Source: Pseudomonadota bacterium (GTDB taxonomy: Bacteria > Desulfobacterota > Binatia > Binatales > Binataceae). From it: a DNA stretch of 64,000 nucleotides. The notes under the pieces are model-generated. The model ran no database searches. It was not told the origin of the DNA and worked only from the letters and a program-made list of their open reading frames with translations. The stretch is taken from contig JAJPIG010000018.1 in assembly GCA_021324855.1 (NCBI GenBank), positions 186,001 through 250,000 on the forward strand, given 5' to 3'. Both the position numbers and the translations under genes were made by a program. Position 1 is the stretch's first letter, and the number at the start of each line of letters is the position of its first letter. This document shows positions 1 to 7,872 of the stretch, piece by piece.

Positions 1-242
1 AGGGATTGCAAGCGATACATCGCGATGTCGCAGGCGAGCCGGTTGAGAACCGCCGGCGGATCGGTCAGCGGCAGCGCGAAGCGGCCTTCCAGGTAACCGT
101 CGATCTCGGCCGCGGCGTCGTCGAGCGCCTGCTGCAGCGGCGCAATGTTTACCGTGGTTGCGGTCGGATCCTCGTTGGTGAGCTGGACGAGATCGCGGTT
201 GGGGTAACGGGCGATCATATCGTCGGGAGTCGCGTATCCCAT
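1..242 (-). CDS. Mu gp36-like protein (DUF1320), C-terminus outside window
   Basis: This is the N-terminal 80 residues of a small phage head-tail protein. The start MGYATPDDMIARYP, followed by a block of the type RDLVQLTNED and later AAAEIDGYLEGRFALPL, is characteristic of the DUF1320 family, which corresponds to Mu gp36 and lies just after the major head gene T in Mu-like phages. Its position directly downstream of a gpT homologue, same strand and 19 bp away, agrees. Family members are thought to act in head completion or tail connection. The gene continues leftwards past the window edge, so its full length cannot be judged. Confidence 0.8.
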   Translation of the reverse strand, partial: MGYATPDDMIARYPNRDLVQLTNEDPTATTVNIAPLQQALDDAAAEIDGYLEGRFALPLTDPPAVLNRLACDIAMYRLQS

Positions 243-261
243 GGTGGTGTCGGCCGGCCGC

Positions 262-1212
262 CTAGGCGAGGTACTCGCTGACGATCAGGTCTGCGCTGTT
301 GCGCCAGATGTTGCTGGTCGGCACGCCCGCGCTCGCGCCGGCGCCGACCATGAATTCCGAATTGAGCAGTTGCCGCGCGACCTCTTCGAGCGCGGGCGGC
401 ACCACGAGGTACACGCCGTTGCGGCTCGACAATGCGCCGAAGGGTGCGCCGCCGTCGGTCTTGATCGAGCGCATCGCGGCGCGCGCCGCGCCGTAGTTGG
501 CGGGATTGCTCAGGTCCTGGTTGCTGGCGTAGGCAAGCTGCCAGAGCCCGACGCCGGTATTGGCGCGGCCGTCGACGCCGTAACGGAACTCGCGCCGGTT
601 GAAGACGCCCTCATCGCTGAGCGTGTTCATCCTGGTGATCGCGTATTCGCGGCGCAGTTGAAAGATGAACGGCCGAATCGCCCGCGAGGCATCGATCAAA
701 AACCAGTAAGGTCCGCTGCCGCTCGAGTTGATGTTCGACACGGTCGTGTCGCGCGTCGCATCGCCCATCGGGCCGACCGGATGAGTGGTCGAAAAAAACG
801 GCTGACCGTCGTAGCCGATTACCGCCGACGGCGTCGAGACCGCCTGCTTGATCATCTGGAACAGCAGCATGTCGGGATGAACCTTGGTGTCCCATCCGAG
901 CTGCTCGATAATCGGCTCGTAGACGCCGTAGTTGTCGTCCTCGATGTCGTTGCGATCGATTGCGACGGTGTCCTCGAAATTGCGATTGACGATCGTGTAG
1001 GTGTGCGTCTCGAGCGCCTGCACCACGCGATCGCCGAGCCATTCGCGAAACGTGGTGGTCCGCCCCAGCCACGGATAGGTCGTTTGCCGGCTCGTGGAGC
1101 GCACGATGGTCGCGATCTGCTCGTAGTAGCTCGGCGGTTTTTCGAAGCCGCGCTGAAAGACGACGTCGAAGCCGGTGAAGAGTGAAACCAGGTTCGCCTG
1201 CGTGATTTCCAT
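262..1212 (-). CDS. Mu-like major head protein gpT
   Basis: The 316-residue product matches the Mu major head subunit gpT family in length, start and internal sequence: MEITQANLVSLFTGF, FREWLGDR, and a central block with NRNFEDTVAIDRNDIEDD followed by YGVYEP. It would form the icosahedral capsid shell after processing of the scaffold. It sits between a probable head accessory protein and the gp36 homologue, the normal Mu order T-35-36. The ATG at 1212 is preceded by a modest AGAGG ribosome binding site. No frameshift or missing segment is visible, so the head module appears intact here. Confidence 0.92.
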   Translation of the reverse strand: MEITQANLVSLFTGFDVVFQRGFEKPPSYYEQIATIVRSTSRQTTYPWLGRTTTFREWLGDRVVQALETHTYTIVNRNFEDTVAIDRNDIEDDNYGVYEPIIEQLGWDTKVHPDMLLFQMIKQAVSTPSAVIGYDGQPFFSTTHPVGPMGDATRDTTVSNINSSGSGPYWFLIDASRAIRPFIFQLRREYAITRMNTLSDEGVFNRREFRYGVDGRANTGVGLWQLAYASNQDLSNPANYGAARAAMRSIKTDGGAPFGALSSRNGVYLVVPPALEEVARQLLNSEFMVGAGASAGVPTSNIWRNSADLIVSEYLA

Positions 1213-1243
1213 AAGTTAGCCTCTGATCGAATTGAAGAGATGG

Positions 1244-1939
1244 TCAGACGGAGAGCGGCGACTGATGCCAGAAATCGATCCATACCTCGCCGCTTGGATC
1301 GAGATTGACTATGCGGCCGGCGACGCTGCGGGTTGGAGCGCCCCAGTTATAGGAGATCAGCACCGAGGCGCCCACGGCAAAGCTGCTCGACGGCGTGCGA
1401 ATCACCAAACCGGCCTGGTAATCAACGACGTAGTCTGTGCCTTCAACGTAGGTGGTGCCGGCCGGTGAACTGGTGACGACGACCTTGGAGACCGATTCAT
1501 GGCCGAGCACGACGATCTGCGGCGCGCCCGACGCGGGAAAGGTGAACGCCGCCGCGGTAACGACCGCCGCGCCGCTGCCATCGCTTGCCGAGACGGAATT
1601 GTCATCGACGGCGAACGCGAGCGCGCCGGCCTGCGCCTGCGCGATCGAGTTGTCGTTGTCGGCGTACATGAAAACGCCGCGCCGGCAGACGACGGAGATC
1701 GCGCCGGCGGCGCCGCCGGTATTATCGGCGTTCTGACCGGGGATGCCGTTATGGACGCGTTCGGCGCGGCCGACGATGCGCAGCCCGGGCGTCGAATTCG
1801 CCGGAATCGCATTGCCGTTCGCATTCAGCGCGACCATTGAGCCGAGGTACACGATCGTGTTCGCCTCGACCGGATAGACCTGGACCCGGCCGAAGTCAGC
1901 CATCTCCGGGGTGTTGCGAGCGCTGGTCAAAGCCGCCAT
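1244..1939 (-). CDS. Phage head accessory/decoration-type protein, unassigned
   Basis: This 231-residue protein starts MAALTSARNTPEMAD and is rich in Ala, Val, Gly and Ser with alternating hydrophobic residues, as expected for a beta-rich capsid decoration or stabilisation protein. The C-terminal part (about residues 130-215) contains a YVEGTDYVVDYQAGLV segment that resembles repeats of phage structural proteins. It lies between the I (protease/scaffold) and T genes, the slot of Mu gp33 or a small decoration protein. A strong AAGGAG site lies before its ATG. The family was not recognised with certainty; the role is inferred from composition and position. Confidence 0.6.
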   Translation of the reverse strand: MAALTSARNTPEMADFGRVQVYPVEANTIVYLGSMVALNANGNAIPANSTPGLRIVGRAERVHNGIPGQNADNTGGAAGAISVVCRRGVFMYADNDNSIAQAQAGALAFAVDDNSVSASDGSGAAVVTAAAFTFPASGAPQIVVLGHESVSKVVVTSSPAGTTYVEGTDYVVDYQAGLVIRTPSSSFAVGASVLISYNWGAPTRSVAGRIVNLDPSGEVWIDFWHQSPLSV

Positions 1940-1952
1940 TGGTCTGCTCCTT

Positions 1953-3053
1953 CTATTCGGAAAACTTGTTGAGACGCAGGAAATCGCCGGCCGCCGTTTT
2001 GCGCTTCAGGTACGCTTCGGCCGTGATACCGAGTTGCGTGCAGATCGCGGTCTCGTTCGAGGTCAGGAACTCGCTGTGCCCACGCCGCGCGCGGGCGTCG
2101 CGGCCGAAGTTCTCGCCCGTCTGCAGGATCGCCGGCTGCCGCGCGATGAAATCGTTGAAGCCCTTCGCATCGGCCTGGCAGTACGAGATCGCCCATTCGC
2201 GCTGCGCAGGAATCAGCCTGCCCGCGCGCAGCGCCTCATCGACGGTGCGCTCCGCGCGTTCGCGTCTGCGCTCGGCGCGGAGCTGATTGAGCTCGGTGAG
2301 CGTGCGCTGAAACTGCGCCATCGCAACGAACCGGGCGGGATCGGGCGACTGGTCCGGATCGCTGCCGGGATCGTCAAGATCGTCATCGTCATCGACACTC
2401 GCATCGGCGAGCGCGCGCACGCGCGCAATGACCTGGTCGGCATCGGCGTCGTCGTCGAGACCCAGAACTTCGCGCAATTTTTCGAGCAGATCGTCCATAG
2501 CGATATCCTCGTGTTCGGCCGCCGAGATTGCGGTCAGATAGAGATTCGGATTGTTGGTGAGGCCGGCGCGGAGAATGCGCACCACCTCGCCGTCACTTGC
2601 GAACTGGAAGACCGGTGAAAGATAGCGATACTCGCGGGTGCGGATCGCGTCCGCGCCGTGCGCGGTCCATTCGACGCGACCCCAGATCGATGCGCCGCGG
2701 ACGGCCAGCTCGCGAATCCATCCGGCGGCCGGAGCAGGCGCGCCCTGCGGCGCGCCGAAATCGATCGCGTGGTCGTAATCGATGGGGATGCCGCCGTCCA
2801 TCTTGAGCGCGCGCGTCGCCGCGATCACCGCCGCCGGATCGCTCACGCGGAAGGGCCCGCGGCCGTCGCGTCCCTGGAACTCTCCGAGTGGAAGCAGTTC
2901 AACCCATTGCGGAGGATTTTCGGGAGCGCCAGGGGACGGCGTCTCGGTCGCGGACAACGAGACCGAGAGCGGGCCGCGGGCCCGCGCGCGCCAGGCCCGG
3001 AGGTGGGGAGTTGCCGAGCCTGAGGTTTTCGATGGCGTGATTGAATTGGCCAT
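1953..3053 (-). CDS. Mu I-like protease/scaffold protein
   Basis: The 366-residue product is recognisable as the Mu I protein family, which carries an N-terminal head-maturation protease and a C-terminal scaffold part that in Mu is also made separately as Z. The protease half shows WVELLPLGEFQGRDGR, then IPIDYDHAID with the conserved Asp/His cluster, then GWIRELAVRGASIWGRVEWT and YRYLSPVFQF. The C-terminal half is acidic and helical (LLEKLREVLGLDDDADAD, DDDDLDDPGSD) as in scaffold regions. An internal ATG at MDDLLEK (about residue 190) could give a Z-like product. It begins the second structural transcription unit, with a palindromic site about 150 bp upstream. Confidence 0.88.
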   Translation of the reverse strand: MANSITPSKTSGSATPHLRAWRARARGPLSVSLSATETPSPGAPENPPQWVELLPLGEFQGRDGRGPFRVSDPAAVIAATRALKMDGGIPIDYDHAIDFGAPQGAPAPAAGWIRELAVRGASIWGRVEWTAHGADAIRTREYRYLSPVFQFASDGEVVRILRAGLTNNPNLYLTAISAAEHEDIAMDDLLEKLREVLGLDDDADADQVIARVRALADASVDDDDDLDDPGSDPDQSPDPARFVAMAQFQRTLTELNQLRAERRRERAERTVDEALRAGRLIPAQREWAISYCQADAKGFNDFIARQPAILQTGENFGRDARARRGHSEFLTSNETAICTQLGITAEAYLKRKTAAGDFLRLNKFSE

Positions 3054-3173
3054 TAGTCGCAGAAATGCCCAGTACTATGCTTGGGAGACCGGCGAAGTGA
3101 GTAACCAGTTTGGTTTCAGATTAAATAGCAAGTTGATATCGAGGTGGGCTGCGAGGTGATTCAAGATTGGCGC

Positions 3174-3219
3174 ATTCTGAACTCGCGCCGCCGATCCCGA
3201 AAGGGTGAAATATTTCACC
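3174..3219 (-). promoter_or_regulatory. Candidate late promoter of the I operon (PI-like)
   Basis: A perfect 16-bp palindrome GGTGAAATATTTCACC lies at 3204-3219. Reading leftwards, a weak -10 candidate CAGAAT (3174-3179) is centred 35 bp beyond the palindrome centre, so the palindrome would be centred near -45, and no -35 box is evident. In Mu, the late activator C binds a dyad at this position in promoters PI, Plys, PP and Pmom. The same TGAAATATTTCA core recurs before the endolysin gene. The palindrome and its recurrence are seen; its function as an activator site is inferred. Confidence 0.55.
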
Positions 3220-3288
3220 AGCGCGGCGTTGCGCGCCGGAGGCACTGCGCGGTCAGGCCGCGCGGGGCGAAACGCAGGCGGGCGACTA

Positions 3289-4098
3289 CTAGCGCGGACG
3301 GCGCCGCAATCGCGATTTCAGTTGATTGCGCTGCGCACGCCAGTTGTGACGCGCGCGCAAAAACACATCGTCCCACAGAAAGCGCCGCACTCGATAACCG
3401 AGCGTGACGCCGTTCGGAAGCGCGAAGTCGGCAGGTCGCCGAAAGCGAAAGAGCTGGATGCCGTTCCACCAGGTCGGTGAGTGATTGCGCGGCGTGCGGA
3501 GGTCGAGCACGGGCTCGAAGCCCTCGATCTCCCTGGCGAACAGCCGGTTCGCCGAACGCACGTTGCGCTTGTTGGTGTCGTCGACGATCACCAGCGCGCC
3601 ATCGGCGAGGCTCGGCAGAGCATAGCGCAGCCCGTCGTACTGATCGGCAAACGAATGGCCGCCATCATAGAAGTAGACGCCGATTTTTGCGGGTCGCCAC
3701 GGCGCGTCGATCAGGAATTTACGAAACTCGAGATCGAAAAAATGGACCTGGCCGGGCGGCGTATGCTCCGCGAGCGCCCGGCGCAGTTGATCGGCGCTCG
3801 ATTTGAATTGCGAGAAATTGTCGCAGGCGTAAATTTGCGCCGCCGGATTTCCCGCCGCCGCCGACACCAGGCTAAGCCCGCGATAGCATCCGACTTCGAC
3901 GTACACCTCATTAGCGCCCAGCCGCGCGACGGCAAGGTTCAGCAGCATCAGCTTGTTCTCGGTCGCCATCCCGGGAATTTTCCCGGGCCAGCCCGCGAGA
4001 CGCCGATCGGCAGGGTGCGTCGAGCGCGCCAGCGCGGGCGGATCGTCGAACTCGGGCCATTGAACGCGGCAATCGGACAGGAACGCGGCGAAATCCAT
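3289..4098 (-). CDS. Class I SAM-dependent methyltransferase (Methyltransf_24-like)
   Basis: The 269-residue product has a SAM-binding first motif at EVYVEVGCYRGLSLVSAAAGN, an acidic second motif at IYACDNFSQF, and the later block YFYDGGHSFADQYDGLRYALPSLADGALVIVDD, typical of the Methyltransf_24 group whose members include sugar and antibiotic O-methyltransferases. The Arg-rich C-terminus (about 40 residues) is beyond the catalytic fold. It is not a known Mu head gene, yet it lies on the same strand between the portal and I genes. Substrate is unknown. It is either phage cargo or host DNA inserted into the prophage. Confidence 0.75.
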   Translation of the reverse strand: MDFAAFLSDCRVQWPEFDDPPALARSTHPADRRLAGWPGKIPGMATENKLMLLNLAVARLGANEVYVEVGCYRGLSLVSAAAGNPAAQIYACDNFSQFKSSADQLRRALAEHTPPGQVHFFDLEFRKFLIDAPWRPAKIGVYFYDGGHSFADQYDGLRYALPSLADGALVIVDDTNKRNVRSANRLFAREIEGFEPVLDLRTPRNHSPTWWNGIQLFRFRRPADFALPNGVTLGYRVRRFLWDDVFLRARHNWRAQRNQLKSRLRRRPR

Positions 4099-4162
4099 CG
4101 AGTCTGCGCAACTCTATAGAGCAGCGGCGCAACTGCGCAACTTCGGAGCGAATAACAATTGA

Positions 4163-4738
4163 TCAGAAGATGACGCCGAAGCCGGGGCCGCCCATGCCGA
4201 AGCCGAACGGGCTAACGCCCATCGGCATACCCATCGGACCCATCGGTCCCATCGGACCAAACGGACCCACGCTCTGATATTGCTGCATCTGGTACTGCTG
4301 CATTTGCATCTGCTGCTGAACCTGAAGCTGCTGCTCGGCCTGGAGCTGCTGGTTTTGGAGCCGCAGATTTTCGTAGCGCTGATAGGCGCCGGCGTCGCCA
4401 ACGTATAGGCAATGACAATAATCGGGATCGGCGTACCAGTAGCGCTGCTGGCCGTCAGAGGTGGTGTAATAATTGAGCTTCAGGGCCGGCAGCGATGCGA
4501 GCTGCTGCTGATGCTCGGGCTGTTGCGGCGCGAGCGTCTGAAAGCCGGCCGCAGTGAGCATCGGTTCGATCTCCATCGCGCGCTGCTGCGGCGTCTTGTC
4601 GGTCGATCCGAACAGACCCGAGCTGCCGGTTCCGCCCATGCCGCCCATGCCCGGGAGGCCGCCCAGCCCGGTGGGACCCATGCAGGCGCCGAGCATCAGG
4701 CCGCAGGCCGACACGACAATGATGATCGCACGCCGCAT
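4163..4738 (-). CDS. Gln/Met-rich lipoprotein, function unknown
   Basis: Starting at the ATG at 4738, the 191-residue product has a short hydrophobic signal and a lipobox LMLGAC with Cys19. It then has a Gly-Met-Pro-rich stretch, a folded-looking middle (residues about 45-115, with YYTTSDGQQRYWYADPDYCHC), a Gln-rich probable coiled coil of about 50 residues, and a C-terminal Gly-Pro-Met repeat region. A longer start at 4774 is possible but would push the signal peptide inwards. It diverges from the kelch-like lipoprotein gene at 4914 across a 175-bp gap. No family was recognised. Confidence 0.65.
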   Translation of the reverse strand: MRRAIIIVVSACGLMLGACMGPTGLGGLPGMGGMGGTGSSGLFGSTDKTPQQRAMEIEPMLTAAGFQTLAPQQPEHQQQLASLPALKLNYYTTSDGQQRYWYADPDYCHCLYVGDAGAYQRYENLRLQNQQLQAEQQLQVQQQMQMQQYQMQQYQSVGPFGPMGPMGPMGMPMGVSPFGFGMGGPGFGVIF

Positions 4739-4913
4739 CGCTCCGAACCCGACCTCGATGCCGTGCCTGCTCATCGCAATGCTCCCGAACCCTGCTTCAG
4801 GTTACCGCAGCGCGGCTCGATTTGCCACGATCGTGTTTCGCCGCTCACGATCCTGTGTTATTACCGAGAATCGTCGCCAAAAGGGGGCCGTGCCGACCAC
4901 CAGGGAAATCGCG

Positions 4914-6179
4914 ATGCGCAGGTCGTTGCCGAATCTGCCGGCTTTGGCATTGGCCGCGGTCACCGCGATGCTGTTTGGATGGATCGCGACGCTCGGCAGC
5001 GGATGCGGCCCCGGGCTCTTCGCGGTCGAGGTAACCGCTACGCCCACCGGCAGCGGCGTTCCGACCGGCACGCCCACGCCGGGCATCCTCTCGGGCGACG
5101 TCCTGATCGCGGGCGGCATCGATGCGTCGAATAATGCCGTTGCGACCGCCGAGCTCTACGATCCCAATACGCAGACCTTCGCCAACACCGGCGTGATGAA
5201 CACCGCGCGCGCGTTCCATACCGCGACTCAACTGGATAACGGCACGATTCTGATTGCAGGCGGACAGACGCCCGGTGGCGCGCCGCTCAACACGGCCGAA
5301 ATCTACAACGAATCGACCGAGGCGTTTCATCTCGTGGCGAGCAAGATGGTTGCGGCACGGACGCTCCATACTGCGACCCTGCTCAACAACGGCCAAGTGC
5401 TGATTACCGGAGGCGCCGGCGCTAACAACGTCCCGCTCGCCACCGCCGAGCTTTACAATCCGTCGACCGGCACATTCACCGCGACCAGGGGCAACATGAA
5501 TTTCAAGCGCGCGGCGCATACCGCGACCCTGCTCGGCAGCGGCCAGGTGTTGATCGCGGGCGGTTACTCGAACGCCAGCCAGACCACGGTGCAGAACACC
5601 GCCGAGCTTTACGATCCGTCCACGCAGACCTTCACGAACATCACCAGCCTGATGCGCAATGCGCGCTACTTCGATCAGATGCAGATCTTCCCGGGCGGCG
5701 CGCCGCTCAGCGGTCAGGTCCTGCTCGCCGGCGGCGGCGGTAACAGCGGTATCGTGACCGCGACCGCCGAGCTTTACAATCCGATTTCGAACGCGTTTTC
5801 GAGTGTCAGCACGATGGTGAGTACGCGGATGCAGTTCGCGTCCGCGATCGTGCAGATCGCCGGCAACACGATGGTCCTGCTGTGCGGCGGGATGACTAAT
5901 GCGGGCACCGTCACTTCTACCGCCGAGTTGTTCAATCCCGCATCGTTGACCTTCGGCCCGACCGGCAACATGACGGATTCGCGGCGTTTCGAGACCGCGA
6001 CCGCGTTCATCAGCGGACCGCTCGCCGGCGAGGTGCTCGTCACCGGCGGTCAGGATGCGATCGGGGTCCCCAACACGGTCAATACCGCCGAACTTTACAG
6101 CTCGACCTTCCTCACTTTCTCGGCGACCGGTCCGATGGCCAACGCACGCTACGGCCATACCGCAACAATTTTGCCCTAG
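4914..6179 (+). CDS. Kelch-repeat lipoprotein, beta-propeller
   Basis: The 421-residue protein has a signal peptide ending in a lipobox (Cys31, LGSGC), then a Thr/Pro/Gly linker and six to seven copies of a roughly 55-residue repeat. Each repeat carries the pattern TAELYDPxTQTF, then R.xHTATxL and GQVLIxGG, which is the kelch/galactose-oxidase-type propeller signature. A closed propeller anchored in the outer membrane or facing the periplasm is expected; such proteins usually bind ligands or other proteins. The start at 4914 has AGGGA upstream; longer reading into the opposite lipoprotein gene is not plausible. No catalytic residues of galactose oxidase were seen. Confidence 0.82.
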   Translation: MRRSLPNLPALALAAVTAMLFGWIATLGSGCGPGLFAVEVTATPTGSGVPTGTPTPGILSGDVLIAGGIDASNNAVATAELYDPNTQTFANTGVMNTARAFHTATQLDNGTILIAGGQTPGGAPLNTAEIYNESTEAFHLVASKMVAARTLHTATLLNNGQVLITGGAGANNVPLATAELYNPSTGTFTATRGNMNFKRAAHTATLLGSGQVLIAGGYSNASQTTVQNTAELYDPSTQTFTNITSLMRNARYFDQMQIFPGGAPLSGQVLLAGGGGNSGIVTATAELYNPISNAFSSVSTMVSTRMQFASAIVQIAGNTMVLLCGGMTNAGTVTSTAELFNPASLTFGPTGNMTDSRRFETATAFISGPLAGEVLVTGGQDAIGVPNTVNTAELYSSTFLTFSATGPMANARYGHTATILP

Positions 6180-6348
6180 CTCTTTTTTACAAGAAGTAAC
6201 TCGCTTTTTTTGTCTGGTGATGCTTGAAATGTCGCATCGCGCATGGCAGAGTCTACCCGCACTTAAACTCTCTTACTTTTGCACAGCTTGATTCATAATG
6301 AGTCAGCTCGGCCAGTAGCACTCAAGATGGTCTTACTTGGGAGGAAGC

Positions 6349-7677
6349 GTGGACAGCAGCTTAAAGAAGGTTGGGAGTCTGATCGGACTGATCGGGGGCG
6401 TGGGCATCGCGATTCTGCTGACCATCGCGGGATGCGGTGACAGCGGCGGTTCTCACAACACCTTCCATCCCACCGCCAGGCCGACGCCACCACCATCTGC
6501 CTGCTCCGGCCAGGGATTGATCGCGATCGATCCGGTGCATAATGCCGCTTACGCTCCGCTTCATACGCTCGATCAGTCGGGCAACGCCCAGATCGCAGTG
6601 GTTGATTTGGGAACCGTATCGCTTACCACGGCAGCCACCGTCAGTACGATTTCGCTGACCGGCGCGACTAACACGCTGGCTTCGGCCTACAATCCAAAAA
6701 ATAAGAGCGTGCTGGTTGAAACTATCCTCGGGGCCGGCGGCATCGGCATCTTCGAAATCGATACCAACACCAACACGGTGGTAGGCGGCGCGGTGACCGC
6801 GACCGGCCTCACCGCCGAAGTCACCCGCGGCGGCATCCTGATGGATCTCGCCAAGAACCGGGCGTTCGTCGAGGGCGCCGAGGAAATCGGTATTCTCGAT
6901 ACCTCAACCAGCCCGCCGACCTGGAATTCGGGCTCGGTGGTCAGTATCGTCTCGCCCGATTCATCGGCCTTCAACCTGAAGACCAATCTGCTTTTCATTA
7001 CCGCCGACGGCTCTAACCAGATCATCGATACGACCAAGTCGCCGCTGACGCCCGTATCGTTCGACAGCAGCTTCGGCATCACCGATGGAGTCGCTTTCGA
7101 TATCACCACCAACATCATGGTGCTCAGCCAGGAAGTCGGCGCGGATGACATTTACGCGTTCAATTTCGCCACGCTCGATACCAAGAACAATCCGGCGACG
7201 GCGGACAACGTGACTGTACCGGGTATCCCGAGCGAGCTGCCGCCGGTAGGCGAAGGCCCGGGCGGGATGGCCGTGATCAATTGCAACACGCACCAGGCGA
7301 TCGTGGCCGATGAAGGCTTCTTCAGCGATGTCGGGACCAATATCAAGGCAATTCATCTGCCGACCAAGCCGGTCTCCGGCCCGCTCAATAACAACGGCCA
7401 GCCCGGCTCGAACACCACGGCCGATGCGGCGTCGGTCTACACGATCGCGACCGCACAGCTTCCGAAGGGCCCCGAAGGCATAACCATCGGGATGGACGGC
7501 GATCCGAACTCGGCGACCATCGATCCGGCGCACAACTTCTTTTATGCGCTCGGTAATCAGGGGGCCTATCTGATCCGCGTCGATGTCTCCAACCCGGTGT
7601 TCGGTGCTAGCCCGACCGGCGGTGTCAACGGCACCACTTTCTGGAATCCGCCGACGGTCTACGTACCGCTGCCGTAA
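6349..7677 (+). CDS. Lipoprotein, probable beta-propeller, function unknown
   Basis: The GTG at 6349 follows a good GGGAGGAAG site and gives a 442-residue lipoprotein (lipobox TIAGC, Cys29). The mature part begins with a His/Thr/Pro-rich linker and then repeated beta-strand blocks of the kind IAIDPVHNAAYAPL, IAVVDLGT, GILDTSTSPP and SATIDPAHNFFYALGNQ, resembling YncE/SMP-30-type six- or seven-bladed propellers. It is codirectional with the kelch lipoprotein, 169 bp downstream, and is followed by a hairpin at 7781-7821. Substrate and partner are unknown. It belongs to the non-phage block inside the prophage. Confidence 0.65.
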   Translation: MDSSLKKVGSLIGLIGGVGIAILLTIAGCGDSGGSHNTFHPTARPTPPPSACSGQGLIAIDPVHNAAYAPLHTLDQSGNAQIAVVDLGTVSLTTAATVSTISLTGATNTLASAYNPKNKSVLVETILGAGGIGIFEIDTNTNTVVGGAVTATGLTAEVTRGGILMDLAKNRAFVEGAEEIGILDTSTSPPTWNSGSVVSIVSPDSSAFNLKTNLLFITADGSNQIIDTTKSPLTPVSFDSSFGITDGVAFDITTNIMVLSQEVGADDIYAFNFATLDTKNNPATADNVTVPGIPSELPPVGEGPGGMAVINCNTHQAIVADEGFFSDVGTNIKAIHLPTKPVSGPLNNNGQPGSNTTADAASVYTIATAQLPKGPEGITIGMDGDPNSATIDPAHNFFYALGNQGAYLIRVDVSNPVFGASPTGGVNGTTFWNPPTVYVPLP

Positions 7678-7780
7678 TCAGGATGCGGGCGGCAAAAAAT
7701 CCGGTCCATTGCCGAGTGCGTCGGGATGTAGACAGCGAAACTGCCATAAGGTTCTGAATTTTGGGGATGTAGACGGTGAG

Positions 7781-7821
7781 AAGAACGCGGCGCGTCCAGC
7801 GAGCGGGAGCGCCGCGTTCTT
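7781..7821. terminator. Strong 13-bp hairpin after the propeller gene
   Basis: A perfect inverted repeat (AAGAACGCGGCGC at 7781-7793 and its complement at 7809-7821) with a 15-nt loop lies about 100 bp after the propeller lipoprotein stop and 50 bp before the end of the portal gene, which reads the other way. The T run is short, so it may serve as a bidirectional terminator between the two converging genes. The structure is seen; termination is inferred. Confidence 0.6.
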
Positions 7822-7872
7822 TGGGGGGTGGGATGAAGGAGGATGCGCGGAAGAATGAGTCCGGAACATCGC

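Noticed and set aside
4845-6158. 437-residue minus-strand open frame opposite the kelch gene
   Set aside because: It is an Arg/Gly-rich shadow of a repetitive, GC-rich gene; the plus-strand frame has a lipobox and regular kelch repeats.
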